From UBA1361 sp035647455 (lineage in GTDB: Bacteria; Bacillota_I; Bacilli_A; RFN20; CAG-826), in assembly GCA_035647455.1 (NCBI GenBank), contig DASRNI010000028.1, positions 1 through 64,000 of the forward strand: a DNA stretch of 64,000 nucleotides, read 5' to 3'. A model generated the notes under the pieces. It was not told the origin of the DNA. It saw only the letters and a program-made list of their open reading frames with translations, and made no database searches. Numbering within the stretch: the stretch's first letter is position 1; every line of letters begins with the position of its first letter. A program made the translations under genes and the position numbers. Of the stretch, positions 35,167 through 44,825 are shown in pieces.

Positions 35167-36557
35167 TTTAAAGCTCCTCCGCGTCCACCAACGGTTATTT
35201 CATTAACTCTAATTGTTGGTTGACCAACATCAACAGGAATTGATCCGCTTGCGGCACCACACATCCCTTGGGCGCGCTCAAGATCGTTAGCAACCATATC
35301 AATCTTCATTAAAATATCAGCGCCATTACCAATTAATGAAGCACCTTTAACGAGTTCAGCAAGTTTGCCATCACGAATAATGTATGCTTCATCACAGGCG
35401 AAGTTAAAGTCACCAGTGGCCGGATTAACGCTACCACCACCGAGTGATTTCGCGTAAAGTCCAAGTTTTACACTGGCAATAATTTCTTCAGGTGTATGCG
35501 GGCCTTTATCAATATAAGTATTGGACATACGGCTAGTAGGTTCAAATTGATAATTTTGTCTACGGCCTGCGCCGTTACTTTCTTCACCCATGCGACGACC
35601 ATTAAAGCGATCAATCATGTAATTTTGTAAAATACCATCTTTAATTAAAACAGTACGTTCGGTTGCAATGCCTTCATCATCAATATTATTTGAGCCCCAG
35701 GCATTTTTAATTGTGCCATCATCAATTGCTGTAACAGCTGGATGGGCAATTTGCTCACCAACTTTGCCAGCAAACGGCGATAAACCTTTACTAACCGCGC
35801 TTGCTTCAAGTGGATGACCACAGGCTTCATGGAAAATAACACCACCGAATCCGTTACCAATGACAACGGGCATTTTTCCGCTTGGACATTCGGGTGCAGT
35901 AAGTTTGCGGACGGCTAAATCGGCAACTTCAGTAGCGAGTCCAACAATATCAAGACCTTCAACATATTCATAGCCTTGATGGGCACCTGGGCCACTAAAA
36001 CTACTTTCAAATGCCGTTGGTGAAGCAGCGACACTATTTAAAATTAAACGAACGCGCTCTTGATTATCATGGAATTCATTACTTTCGCTATTAAAAATAA
36101 CGATTTTACGTATTTCAACGAGCAGACCGCTCATTGTTCGGACGATTTGTGGATTATAACCACGCATTGTTTCGTCACCGAGTTTTAAAAGAGCGGTTAT
36201 TTCTTTAACATCAATATTTGCTAAACTTTGCGCTAATTTATGTTTTTTGGAAACACGAACCTTTCTCATACTTTCGACGAAAACTTGTTGTTCCTCATTA
36301 AAGGAAACGTTTAGTGAATTTGCGAGTTTTAAAAGTCCGCGTTTACTTAAATCACTAGTGTGTCCGTAGACACTTTGTAATCCTTTGAGAATTCGGATGC
36401 CAGCACCGTATTTTAGTGATGAGCTAATTGGCTGCATTTTTCCTGTGTCCACAATGTATTGTGAGCTATTTGTTTCTTCAAGAAAAATCTCGGCAAAGTC
36501 ACCACCAGTTAGTAGGGCTGTATTTAAAACTTCTTGTGCAAGTCTTTTTGAAATCAT
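35163..36557 (-). CDS. tldD: TldD zinc protease
   Basis: Metallopeptidase subunit of TldD/E. The zinc motif is seen in IFHEACGHPLEASAV, and the C-terminal region has NPATGDFNFACDEAYIIRDGKLAELV. The ATG at 36557 is preceded by AGGAGG; an in-frame upstream start at 36647 has no such site and adds 30 unconserved residues. Length 464 is normal. First gene of the tldD-tldE pair. Confidence 0.93.
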   Translation of the reverse strand: MISKRLAQEVLNTALLTGGDFAEIFLEETNSSQYIVDTGKMQPISSSLKYGAGIRILKGLQSVYGHTSDLSKRGLLKLANSLNVSFNEEQQVFVESMRKVRVSKKHKLAQSLANIDVKEITALLKLGDETMRGYNPQIVRTMSGLLVEIRKIVIFNSESNEFHDNQERVRLILNSVAASPTAFESSFSGPGAHQGYEYVEGLDIVGLATEVADLAVRKLTAPECPSGKMPVVIGNGFGGVIFHEACGHPLEASAVSKGLSPFAGKVGEQIAHPAVTAIDDGTIKNAWGSNNIDDEGIATERTVLIKDGILQNYMIDRFNGRRMGEESNGAGRRQNYQFEPTSRMSNTYIDKGPHTPEEIIASVKLGLYAKSLGGGSVNPATGDFNFACDEAYIIRDGKLAELVKGASLIGNGADILMKIDMVANDLERAQGMCGAASGSIPVDVGQPTIRVNEITVGGRGGALK

Positions 36558-36647
36558 TAACTTACCTCCTAATTTCTTTGAAATTATAACATAATGGCAA
36601 AATTTTCCCTTTATTTGTGCGTTTTTAATGTAATTAAACGCTTTCAA

Positions 36648-36771
36648 CGGTTTTTTTAAAAAACAACGAAAAAAGTGACACGTAATATTTGTTATTTAAA
36701 TTTAATAATGTTATTATTACATTTGCTTACTTAGGGAGAAATGAGTATCTCTAGGCGGAAGGAGAAAAGAA
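36648..36771 (+). promoter_or_regulatory. rpmE leader region
   Basis: AT-rich gap before rpmE. A small stem-loop can form between GAGA (36734-36737) and TCTC (36747-36750) just before the ribosome site AAGGAG. L31 genes in several groups carry an autoregulatory leader; here the fold is too short to assign. The TTAATAATGTTATTATTA stretch (about 36701-36719) is AT-rich and may contain the promoter. Confidence 0.3.
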
Positions 36772-36975
36772 ATGAAAAAAGGAATACACCCAACTGTTAA
36801 TACAATTACCGTAGCATGTGTTAGTTGCGGCGTCGAATTTAGCACGCTCTCAACACGGAAAGAAATTAAAGTTGACACTTGTTCAAATTGCCACCCATTC
36901 TATACTGGCAAGCAACGCTTCACACAAGCAGATGGACGAGTTGATAAATTCAATAAAAAATACGGACTTAAGTAA
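36772..36975 (+). CDS. rpmE: Large ribosomal subunit protein L31, zinc-binding type
   Basis: 67 residues, MKKGIHPTVNTITVACVSCG, with the four zinc cysteines Cys16, Cys19, Cys37 and Cys40 (CVSC and CSNC). C-positive L31 is the form used when zinc is ample and is often replaced under Zur control; no C-minus copy is seen here. AAGGAG precedes the ATG. It stands alone between the divergent tld genes and a terminator. Confidence 0.97.
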   Translation: MKKGIHPTVNTITVACVSCGVEFSTLSTRKEIKVDTCSNCHPFYTGKQRFTQADGRVDKFNKKYGLK

Positions 36976-36982
36976 CACGAAG

Positions 36983-37010
36983 AAACTGCTTGAAACAAAG
37001 CAGTTTTTTT
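36983..37010 (+). terminator. Terminator between rpmE and metG
   Basis: AAACTGCTT and AAGCAGTTT form a 9-bp stem followed by a T run ending 15 bp before metG. Because it lies directly before the metG ribosome site, metG may be fed by read-through or by a promoter inside rpmE. Confidence 0.8.
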
Positions 37011-37025
37011 AAAAAGGAAAAACTG

Positions 37026-38615
37026 ATGAAAAAACGTCTTTATATTACAACACCGATTTACTACCCAAGTGCAAAACTTCATATTGGCCACGCTTATTGC
37101 ACTGTTTTAACGGACATTATTGCCCGCTATAACAGAATGGCCGGGAAAGAAGTGTATTTTTTAACTGGTAGTGATGAGCACGGACAAAAGATTGAAGAAA
37201 ATGCACAGAGTGCGAACAAAACACCACAAGAGTTTGTTGATGAGATGGTTCAGGGGTTCCACACTTTATGGGAAAAGCTTGAAATAAGTCATGATCAATT
37301 TATTCGGACAACGGATGAAAAGCACATCGCAACTGTACAAAAGATATTTTCTAAGTTGCTCAAAAAAGGCGATATTTATCTTGATAAATATGAAGGATGG
37401 TATTGTACACCGTGTGAATCGTTTTGGACGGACACACAAGTAGGTGAAAATCATCTTTGCCCTGAATGTAATCGTCCCGTTATTCGTGCAAGCGAAGAAT
37501 CTTACTTTTTCAAAGCAAAAGAATATGTTAATTTTTTATTAAAACATTATAAGAAACACGACAAATTTATAACACCGGTTAGTCGAAAGAATGAAATGGT
37601 TAACACTTTTATTAAACCGGGTTTAAATGACTTAGCAGTATCGCGCACGAGCTTTTCTTGGGGAGTACCAATTGAAGAAAAAGAAGGGCATGTCGTTTAT
37701 GTATGGGTAGATGCTCTAATTAATTATATTAGTGCCCTTGGCTACTTAAGTGATGACGACGAACTTTTCCAAAAATATTGGAATGATAAGGATACAGAAA
37801 TCATTCATGTTCTTGGTGCAGATATTACACGATTCCATGCAATTTACTGGCCAATGATCTTAAAAGCATTAGGACTCCGCTTGCCAACTCGCGAATTTGT
37901 CCATGGTTTACTTTTAATGAAAGACGAAAAAATGAGCAAATCAAAAGGTAACGTTGTTGATCCAGTTCCGCTTATTGAACGCTACAGTGTTGATGCAGTA
38001 CGTTATTACTTAGCACGCGAAACTACTTTTGGTAATGACGGTCAATTTACCCCCGAACAATTTGTTGAGCGGTTTAATGTTGATTTAGTAAATGACTACG
38101 GCAATTTACTTAATCGAACAGTCACAATGATTGAAAAATATTTTGCAGGAATAATTCCAATTTATCCTGGTCGAGTCACAGAGTTTGATGCTGAACTTGA
38201 ATTAATGGCTAATGAAGTAATCGAAAATTATAAAAACAACTTTGAAAACTTAAAAGTTACTGAAGCATTAATTGAACCAATCAAACTTATTAGTGCCTCA
38301 AATAAATATATTGATAATACTAAGCCTTGGGAACTTGCGGCCAACAATGATACCGAGAAACTTGCATCCGTAATGTCGCACTTAGCAAACAACTTATATA
38401 TCAGTAGTGTGCTTCTAAAACCAGCACTCTTGAAAGCCCCATCAGAACTCTTTAAGCAATTAGGAATACCTGAAAAATTAATGGATTTTGAGTATCTAAA
38501 GAAATATGGTGTTATTGGTGGGCAGCAAGTCGCAAAAGGGGAGCCACTATTTCCCCGCTTGAAAGTTGCTGAAGAAGTAGAATTCATCCAAAAGTTAATG
38601 AAAAACAATGATTAA
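37026..38615 (+). CDS. metG: Methionyl-tRNA synthetase
   Basis: Class I synthetase. It has the HIGH-type motif LHIGHAYCTV, KMSKS in KDEKMSKSKGNVVDP, and zinc pairs CTPC and CPEC. The ATG at 37026 fits the family start KKRLYITTPIYYPS and has AAGGAAA upstream. Length 529 lacks the C-terminal tRNA-binding extension of the Bacillus enzyme. It overlaps the next gene by 8 bp. Confidence 0.97.
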   Translation: MKKRLYITTPIYYPSAKLHIGHAYCTVLTDIIARYNRMAGKEVYFLTGSDEHGQKIEENAQSANKTPQEFVDEMVQGFHTLWEKLEISHDQFIRTTDEKHIATVQKIFSKLLKKGDIYLDKYEGWYCTPCESFWTDTQVGENHLCPECNRPVIRASEESYFFKAKEYVNFLLKHYKKHDKFITPVSRKNEMVNTFIKPGLNDLAVSRTSFSWGVPIEEKEGHVVYVWVDALINYISALGYLSDDDELFQKYWNDKDTEIIHVLGADITRFHAIYWPMILKALGLRLPTREFVHGLLLMKDEKMSKSKGNVVDPVPLIERYSVDAVRYYLARETTFGNDGQFTPEQFVERFNVDLVNDYGNLLNRTVTMIEKYFAGIIPIYPGRVTEFDAELELMANEVIENYKNNFENLKVTEALIEPIKLISASNKYIDNTKPWELAANNDTEKLASVMSHLANNLYISSVLLKPALLKAPSELFKQLGIPEKLMDFEYLKKYGVIGGQQVAKGEPLFPRLKVAEEVEFIQKLMKNND

Positions 38616-39978
38616 AGAAAACGACATAATTAATGTTGTCGGTGTTGATTATAATTCACACGGGATTGGCGTTGCAAAATATGCAGGTAAAACAATTTTT
38701 GTCACCAATTTGATTATTGGTGAAAAGGCAGAAATTAAAATTACAAAAGTAAAGCGTTCTTTTGCGCTGGGGAAAGTCGTGCGCTTTCTTGAAATGTCCC
38801 CCGACCGAATTAAACCAATAATACCAGAAACAATTCATTTAGGTGGCTGTCAGTTTACCCAATTAACGTATGCAAAAGAGCTTGCACATAAAAAAGATAA
38901 GATCGAACGTGCATTAAGAGTTATCGGTGGACATAATCTAACTGTAAAACAAATTATTCCCGCTGAAAAAATTTATTTCTACCGCAACAAAACCGTTTTA
39001 CCATTAGGTGAAACAAAGAGCGGGAAAATAATTTCAGGCTTATATCGTCATCGCACACATGAGATTATTGCAATGAATCAAACACATTTAGATCACGAAA
39101 ACACGGGGAAAATTATCGAAGTAATAAAACAATTAATTACTGATTTTAATTATTCTGTTTACGATGAAAAAAAGCATGAAGGCGTGTTTAGAAAAATAAT
39201 GATTAGAACGAGTTTTACCACAGGTGATGTTTTGCTGATACTAATTACGAACGCTACAAAAATAGAGCGAATTGCTGAGTTTAGCCGTGAATTGAAGGAC
39301 AAACTACCAGAATTAACTGGTATTGTTCAAAATATAAATACGGAGCGAACAAATGTTATTTTAGGTAAAAATGATGTTTTATTGTATGGAAGGGACTACG
39401 TAGAAGAAGTAATAAATGGTATTACTTTTAGGGTATCAAGTAAATCATTTTTCCAAGTGAACACCGCACAAGCTGAAATTCTCTACAATCGGGCACTGGA
39501 ATTAGCTAATTTAAGCAAAAACGATGTTATTCTCGATGCTTATTCTGGAACAGGAACATTAGCACTATTAGCTGCAGAAAAAGTCAAAAAGGCAATTGGT
39601 GTTGAAATTGTTGCTGAAGCAGTTAGCGATGCCCGAAAAAATGCGCAGCGAAATAATATTAAAAATGCAGTATTTTACGCTCAAGACGTAAATGAGTTTA
39701 TGAATAAGAGCCTAATTGTCGAGCAAGTTGATGTGATTATCGTCGATCCGCCCCGTAAAGGCCTGAATTTATCGTTTGTTAACAGTATATTAGAGAATCC
39801 GGTAAAAAAGATCATTTACATATCATGTAATCCAGCAACACTTGCGCGAGATTTAGCAGTTTTAAGTGAGAAATACGCAGTTAAAGTGGTTGAAGCAGTA
39901 GACATGTTCCCCCGAACAGCACACGTAGAAACAATCGTTATTTTGAAACTAAAAGAGAAGCAGCACCAGAATTCATGA
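38608..39978 (+). CDS. 23S rRNA uracil-5-methyltransferase, TrmA/RlmD (RlmCD) family, cluster-less
   Basis: SAM-dependent methyltransferase forming m5U in 23S rRNA or tRNA. An N-terminal TRAM domain (residues 1-60) is followed by the QVNTAQAEILYNRAL segment, the SAM motif DAYSGTGTLALLAAE, DPPRKGL, the catalytic Cys in ISCNPATLARDL and the Glu in AHVETI. RlmD-type enzymes hold a 4Fe-4S cluster with a CxxxxxCGGC motif; here only the last Cys remains (HLGGCQF, Cys81), so the cluster is probably absent. Length 456 is normal. It is coupled to metG. Confidence 0.88.
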   Translation: MIKENDIINVVGVDYNSHGIGVAKYAGKTIFVTNLIIGEKAEIKITKVKRSFALGKVVRFLEMSPDRIKPIIPETIHLGGCQFTQLTYAKELAHKKDKIERALRVIGGHNLTVKQIIPAEKIYFYRNKTVLPLGETKSGKIISGLYRHRTHEIIAMNQTHLDHENTGKIIEVIKQLITDFNYSVYDEKKHEGVFRKIMIRTSFTTGDVLLILITNATKIERIAEFSRELKDKLPELTGIVQNINTERTNVILGKNDVLLYGRDYVEEVINGITFRVSSKSFFQVNTAQAEILYNRALELANLSKNDVILDAYSGTGTLALLAAEKVKKAIGVEIVAEAVSDARKNAQRNNIKNAVFYAQDVNEFMNKSLIVEQVDVIIVDPPRKGLNLSFVNSILENPVKKIIYISCNPATLARDLAVLSEKYAVKVVEAVDMFPRTAHVETIVILKLKEKQHQNS

Positions 39979-40032
39979 TTTATTTATAAAATAAGGTACC
40001 ACAACAAACAAATAGTGATAAAATAATCATGT

Positions 40033-42477
40033 ATGATTAAATCCAAACTGCTCTTAATTTCCAAGAATACACAAGTTCAGGAAATTGTTGGAACCGCCTT
40101 TTCTGAATCCGAGGTACTTTTTGCTACTGATTTTAGTGCGGCAATTCAGGCTTTAGATGACGAAATGCATATTATGGGGATTATTATCGACTTTACTGAT
40201 GCCGAAAACGAAACGATAAAAACATACGCGAAACTTAAACTACTTTTTAGCGAGATGAGTGTTTTGTTAATCGTTAGTAAAAGTATGGCACTTAAACTAG
40301 AAGAAATTGGTGTTAATGATCGTAACTACTGTGTATATCCGTGTGATAGTGGCCAACTTTTTATATGGGCACGCACTTTTACGCAAAAATTCCGCGAATA
40401 TACTGACTCAAGAGAATTATGGACACGAATATTTACTAAATCACCAACCGGAGTAGGCATTATTAAAAACAATGATCCACATAAAAGTGTGTTTAATAAT
40501 TCTTTCCGAAAAATATTAGGCAGAGATCCACACGAAGTTGTTGGCTCAGGATGGTGGTCAATTACTCATCCGGAAGACGTAGAGCGAGAGCGGGCGCTTT
40601 TTGAAAACATTACAGAACTAGAAAACCGCTCATTTAGTCTTGAAAAACGAATCATTTTACCGGATGGAGAGATCCGTTGGGTTTCGGTTTTTTATAATAT
40701 CATTGAATATATTAAAAAGGCGACGTTTACAACATTAATTGTTGTCAATGATATTACAAAATTCAAAGAGTTTGAGTTCGAATATAAAGAAGCCGAAGCA
40801 AGTAAACAGCGCATTGTGAAAAGCCTGCCGGGAGTTGTTTATCGCTGTAAAAATGACGAGTTATATACAATGAGTTTCATTTCCGATATGGTTTATAAAC
40901 TGACGGGATACGCCTCAGAAGAAATAGTGGGTAATAATAAAATTCCTTTTTCTGACTTAATTGCAAAAAACCATCAAGCCGCAGTACGTGAACAGTGGAA
41001 CAAAGCTATCGCAACGAAAACAATGTTCCGTCATCAATATGAAATAGTCACTAAAACCGGTAAAAAACGCTGGGTATTAGAGCAGGGCGAAGCAATATAT
41101 GATGAAAATGGCGATGTTTTTGAACTTGAAGGTATTATAATCGACATTAATGACTTAAAAACAGTTGAAAAAAATCTTCATTATCGAAACTTGTATGATG
41201 AAGAAACAAAACTGCCGAACCGAAAATCATTTATTGCTGACTTAAGTAACGGTATACCAAAAAATCGGAAACATACATTTATTAAAATTAATCTTAGCGA
41301 TACAAAGCGAACAGGAAGTGTTCATGGCCATGAGTACTATATAAATTTGCGTAACAATATGGCTGAAAAAATCAAAGAACTACAAATACCGAGAGCAAAA
41401 CTATATTTAACACAAGAAGATCACTTTACCTTACATTTTAGAAGTGCATTAGATGAAGAAAAAGTTCAACAAATCTATGAAAGTGTAGTTGATAGCATCA
41501 TTGGTACATTACGCCGCGAAACTGTTCGTTGTGGCTTGGGTGTCACTTTTGCGGCAGATGACGAAGGCGTTGATGATATTGGTGAAAAGATTTTGAAAAG
41601 AGCTTTGCTCGCTTCTGAAGCCGCTCATTCGTCAATACGATTAGTTGAACTCAATTATTATACAGACGCACTAGAAGATGCGATTGTTCGTGAAGAGTTG
41701 CTCGTTAAAGAACTCCGCGCTTTAATGAGATCATATGAATTTGGTGGTCTTGCGTTACACTTTCAACCTGTTTATGAACTTGAAAACGATACAATTATTG
41801 GTTACGAAGCTCTTGCTCGTTACACTAGCCCACAATTCGGTTATATAAACCCACTTGAATTAATTGGTTTAGCAGAGAAATATCGTTTTAGCGTTGTCTT
41901 GGGTTTAAAAATATTCCGCCTTGCCTTTGCGTTTTTAGCGCGCCTTAAAAAAGAGGGTTACGAAGAAATGCTTGTTTCAGTTAACCTTTCAACGACGCAA
42001 CTACTAGATACAATGCTCGCGGATAAATTAGAAAAAATCGCTAACGATTATGATATTTCATTAAAAAACGTTATTTTAGAATTAACGGAACACATTTATG
42101 CTGATAACTTTGAGAAGCTTAACGAATCAGCTTTATCTTTGCATAAACATGGTGTGCGTTTATCAATTGATGACTTCGGAACAGGTTATTCTTCGCTTTC
42201 ATTAATTCAAGACTTAGCAATTTGGGCGGTTAAAGTTGATCGCACTTTTGTTAGTAAGTTAAATTATGAAAACGAGGATGGTTCAATTACACGAGAAATC
42301 ATTTCAATGTGTCATAAACTAGTTGATGTCGTTGTTGCGGAAGGCGTTGAAACAAAAGAACAATATGAGATTATAAAAACATATAATTGTGATTTTGCGC
42401 AAGGCTACTATTTAGCACGGCCAATGCCAGAAGATCATGCAATTGCGCACTTAAAGCAGCAACAAAAACAAAAATAA
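40033..42477 (+). CDS. Cyclic-di-GMP phosphodiesterase-type protein: receiver-like, two PAS, degenerate GGDEF, EAL
   Basis: 814-residue cytoplasmic signalling protein. Residues 1-120 resemble a receiver fold without clear phosphorylation residues. Two PAS/PAC units follow (about 130-240 and 255-375). The GGDEF-like part (380-545) lost its signature (TQEDHF) and is not expected to make c-di-GMP. The EAL part looks intact: EALARY, VNLST, LELTE, IDDFGTGYSS, VKVDRTF, EGVET and the late Gln in DFAQGYY. It should degrade c-di-GMP, with PAS input sensing an unknown signal. The ATG has no Shine-Dalgarno site. The V-ATPase operon starts 146 bp downstream. Confidence 0.88.
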   Translation: MIKSKLLLISKNTQVQEIVGTAFSESEVLFATDFSAAIQALDDEMHIMGIIIDFTDAENETIKTYAKLKLLFSEMSVLLIVSKSMALKLEEIGVNDRNYCVYPCDSGQLFIWARTFTQKFREYTDSRELWTRIFTKSPTGVGIIKNNDPHKSVFNNSFRKILGRDPHEVVGSGWWSITHPEDVERERALFENITELENRSFSLEKRIILPDGEIRWVSVFYNIIEYIKKATFTTLIVVNDITKFKEFEFEYKEAEASKQRIVKSLPGVVYRCKNDELYTMSFISDMVYKLTGYASEEIVGNNKIPFSDLIAKNHQAAVREQWNKAIATKTMFRHQYEIVTKTGKKRWVLEQGEAIYDENGDVFELEGIIIDINDLKTVEKNLHYRNLYDEETKLPNRKSFIADLSNGIPKNRKHTFIKINLSDTKRTGSVHGHEYYINLRNNMAEKIKELQIPRAKLYLTQEDHFTLHFRSALDEEKVQQIYESVVDSIIGTLRRETVRCGLGVTFAADDEGVDDIGEKILKRALLASEAAHSSIRLVELNYYTDALEDAIVREELLVKELRALMRSYEFGGLALHFQPVYELENDTIIGYEALARYTSPQFGYINPLELIGLAEKYRFSVVLGLKIFRLAFAFLARLKKEGYEEMLVSVNLSTTQLLDTMLADKLEKIANDYDISLKNVILELTEHIYADNFEKLNESALSLHKHGVRLSIDDFGTGYSSLSLIQDLAIWAVKVDRTFVSKLNYENEDGSITREIISMCHKLVDVVVAEGVETKEQYEIIKTYNCDFAQGYYLARPMPEDHAIAHLKQQQKQK

Positions 42478-42535
42478 CTTAAAAATAATATATTTTTCCA
42501 AAAAGACACTTTTCAAATGTGCAAAATTTAACTTT

Positions 42536-42557
42536 TACCATGTTAACATGGTATGAT
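42536..42557 (+). promoter_or_regulatory. V-ATPase operon promoter with 18-bp palindrome
   Basis: TACCATGTTAACATGGTA (42536-42553) is a perfect 18-bp palindrome whose right end overlaps a TATGAT -10 (42552-42557). A protein bound here would cover the spacer and -10. It is a strong operator candidate; the regulator is unknown. Confidence 0.6.
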
Positions 42558-42585
42558 ATTTAATGATACGTTATGAGACGTGGTT

Positions 42586-42608
42586 TTAATGTGGTTCAGC
42601 CACATTAA
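42586..42608 (+). promoter_or_regulatory. Hairpin in the V-ATPase 5' leader
   Basis: TTAATGTGG and CCACATTAA make a 9-bp perfect stem with a TTCAG loop, ending 5 bp before the AAGGAG site of ntpF. There is no T run, so it is not a terminator; it may protect the message or affect translation. Confidence 0.55.
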
Positions 42609-42623
42609 CGTGAAAGGAGCATT

Positions 42624-42929
42624 ATGAGCATTCTTGAAAAAATTGTAAATGCGGAAAAAGCAGCAAAATCAAAACTTGATAAAACAACCGCACAAATCAA
42701 TCAAATAACTAAAAACACGGACAAAGAGATTTTAGTATTGGAAACAAGTAATCACGAAAAGCGCCAAGAAGAAACGAAAAAGCTTAGTGATTCAACGAAT
42801 AAAAAACTCACACAAATAACAAATGTTTATTTGGCAAAACGTCAAGAAATTAAGGCACAACTAGTTAAAGAAGTTAGTATCAAAGAAAAAGCACTTGTGG
42901 CTAATATCGTTAAAGGGCTGACTAAATGA
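42624..42929 (+). CDS. ntpF: V-type ATPase subunit F/G-like peripheral stalk protein
   Basis: 101-residue, highly charged, almost fully helical coiled coil (KIVNAEKAAKSKLDKTTAQI onward) with no membrane segment. This is the form of the stalk subunit that pairs with NtpE. As the first gene of the operon in front of ntpI it matches Enterococcus ntpF. AAGGAG lies 6 bp before the ATG. It overlaps ntpI by 4 bp. Confidence 0.8.
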   Translation: MSILEKIVNAEKAAKSKLDKTTAQINQITKNTDKEILVLETSNHEKRQEETKKLSDSTNKKLTQITNVYLAKRQEIKAQLVKEVSIKEKALVANIVKGLTK

Positions 42930-44824
42930 TTGTTAATGTTAAAAAAGTCCGTCTTGTCGCACTAAAAGAACAAAAAGAATCGCTCCTTAAAGCACTCCAG
43001 AAGACGGGTGACTTTATGCTCTTTAATCACGAAGAAAACCCAACTTTACATAACGAAGATCAAAGTAAATTAAAACAAATCGAAACAATCATTGAAGCAC
43101 TAAGCGCTTATGAAAAAAACAAACTTTTTGCTTTTCATGAAGTAACAAACGATGAATTTGAAGGAAAAACAAAAGAGGCAGAAGAACTTATAGCAGTCGT
43201 CGACAGTGCCTTAAAGAAAATTGAAGAACTTGGAATTCTAAACACGAAGCTTCGTGAAGAACTAACAAAAATAACGCCATTTGAAAATTTACCAATTGCC
43301 ACAAATGATCTTAAGTTACTTCATTACACAAAAATTGACTTAGGTTTAATTCCGCTTGGTAATTTTATTGAATTCAATGAAAAGGTAAACGCACTTGGTT
43401 TTATTTTTGAAGAATCAACACGTTCGCTCGAATTTGTTTTTGGCGCACTCGGCTATGAGTACACAAAGAGTAGCGAAGCGGCAAAACTGATGAACGCCTA
43501 CCGTTACGAAGCGACAACATTACCAGCATATAGTGAAAAGTTAAGCACACTTATTCCAGTTTTAAATAAGCAAATTAGTGATAATGACGCTGAAATTGCT
43601 GAGTTAACGGAAAAACTTAAGCTTTATGGTGAAAAAGTTGGCTTACTTAAAACATATTATGATTTTGTTTATAATGCCGCCCTTCGCAAAACTGTTGGTT
43701 TTAATAAAACTGAAAAAACAGTATATCTTGATGGTTGGGTTAAAGAAGAAGACATTGAGTTATTTACGAAGCAACTTACTGAGCAAGTTGCATGCGATGT
43801 TGACGTTTTAGAAACACCTAATGATGAGCTAGTGCCTACGGCGCTTAAAAACAATTGGTTTGTACGACAATTTGAGACAATTACAAATATGTTTAGCGTT
43901 CCACATCCACAAGAGTTTGACCCGAACCCAATTATGTCATTTTGGTATTGGTTGATTTTCGGGATTATGATGGGTGATATCGGCTATGGCCTTGTGATGA
44001 TCGTTGTCTTTCTGCTTTTTGTTAAGTTGGCCCGACCAAAAGGTGAATTACGAAAACTCGCACTTATATTTGCCTTCTCTGGAGTTTCTTCAATAATCTT
44101 CGGAGTTCTTTTTGGTAGTTTCTTTGGCGTTGACGTTGATTTGCTGCAGATAGTCGGTTCATGGTTTGGCAATCCGAATCTAACTTCAGTAGTACTGCAG
44201 CCGGTTGCGGATCCACTACCGATGCTTATTTTCTCATTAGTACTCGGTGCCTTACATATTATGACGGCGCTTGTTATTAAATTTGTAACCGAAATAAGAA
44301 GGAAGAACATTTTAGGTGCATTAGCAGATGGCTTAAGTTGGTTTCTTGTTTTGCTTGGTGCCGGCCTTGCTATCGTCGTAAAGCCAGCATTAGTCGGCAT
44401 TATTATTGCTGGTGTCGGTTTATTATTAATTTTATTCCTTGCGGGACATGAAAATGAAAAGCTTACCGGTAAAATTCTTGGTGGACTCGGCGGTCTTTAC
44501 AATATTACGGGCTATTTAAGTGATATTTTAAGTTACTCGCGAATACTTGCCTTAAGTTTATCAACAGCGGTAATTGCCTTTACGATGAATTTACTAGCAG
44601 GCATGGTATCTGGTAGTGTAATTGGGGTGTTTTTCGCAATTCTTATTTATATCGTTGGCCATTTATTTAACTTTGTAATGGGACTTCTTAGTGCATATGT
44701 TCACGATGGAAGGCTGCAATACTTAGAGTACTTTGGAAAGTTTTATGACGGTGGCGGATACTTGTTTACGCCATTTGAATATAAATTAAAATATATTGAT
44801 GAAATTAAAAAGGAGAATGAATAA
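42926..44824 (+). CDS. ntpI: V-type ATPase subunit I (a subunit)
   Basis: Stator membrane subunit that forms the ion half-channels. The N-terminal about 330 residues are soluble with helical stretches; the C-terminal half has seven or eight membrane helices. The conserved segments MSFWYWLIFGIMMGDIGYG, LSYSRILALSLSTAVIA and the C-terminal LQYLEYFGKFYDGGG are typical; the Arg in YSRILAL is the likely ion-path residue. Length 632 fits the family. Confidence 0.94.
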   Translation: MIVNVKKVRLVALKEQKESLLKALQKTGDFMLFNHEENPTLHNEDQSKLKQIETIIEALSAYEKNKLFAFHEVTNDEFEGKTKEAEELIAVVDSALKKIEELGILNTKLREELTKITPFENLPIATNDLKLLHYTKIDLGLIPLGNFIEFNEKVNALGFIFEESTRSLEFVFGALGYEYTKSSEAAKLMNAYRYEATTLPAYSEKLSTLIPVLNKQISDNDAEIAELTEKLKLYGEKVGLLKTYYDFVYNAALRKTVGFNKTEKTVYLDGWVKEEDIELFTKQLTEQVACDVDVLETPNDELVPTALKNNWFVRQFETITNMFSVPHPQEFDPNPIMSFWYWLIFGIMMGDIGYGLVMIVVFLLFVKLARPKGELRKLALIFAFSGVSSIIFGVLFGSFFGVDVDLLQIVGSWFGNPNLTSVVLQPVADPLPMLIFSLVLGALHIMTALVIKFVTEIRRKNILGALADGLSWFLVLLGAGLAIVVKPALVGIIIAGVGLLLILFLAGHENEKLTGKILGGLGGLYNITGYLSDILSYSRILALSLSTAVIAFTMNLLAGMVSGSVIGVFFAILIYIVGHLFNFVMGLLSAYVHDGRLQYLEYFGKFYDGGGYLFTPFEYKLKYIDEIKKENE

Positions 44825-44825
44825 T

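Noticed and set aside
43984..44400. 138-codon minus-strand frame opposite ntpI
   Set aside because: Antisense shadow of a conserved membrane gene with no start signal.
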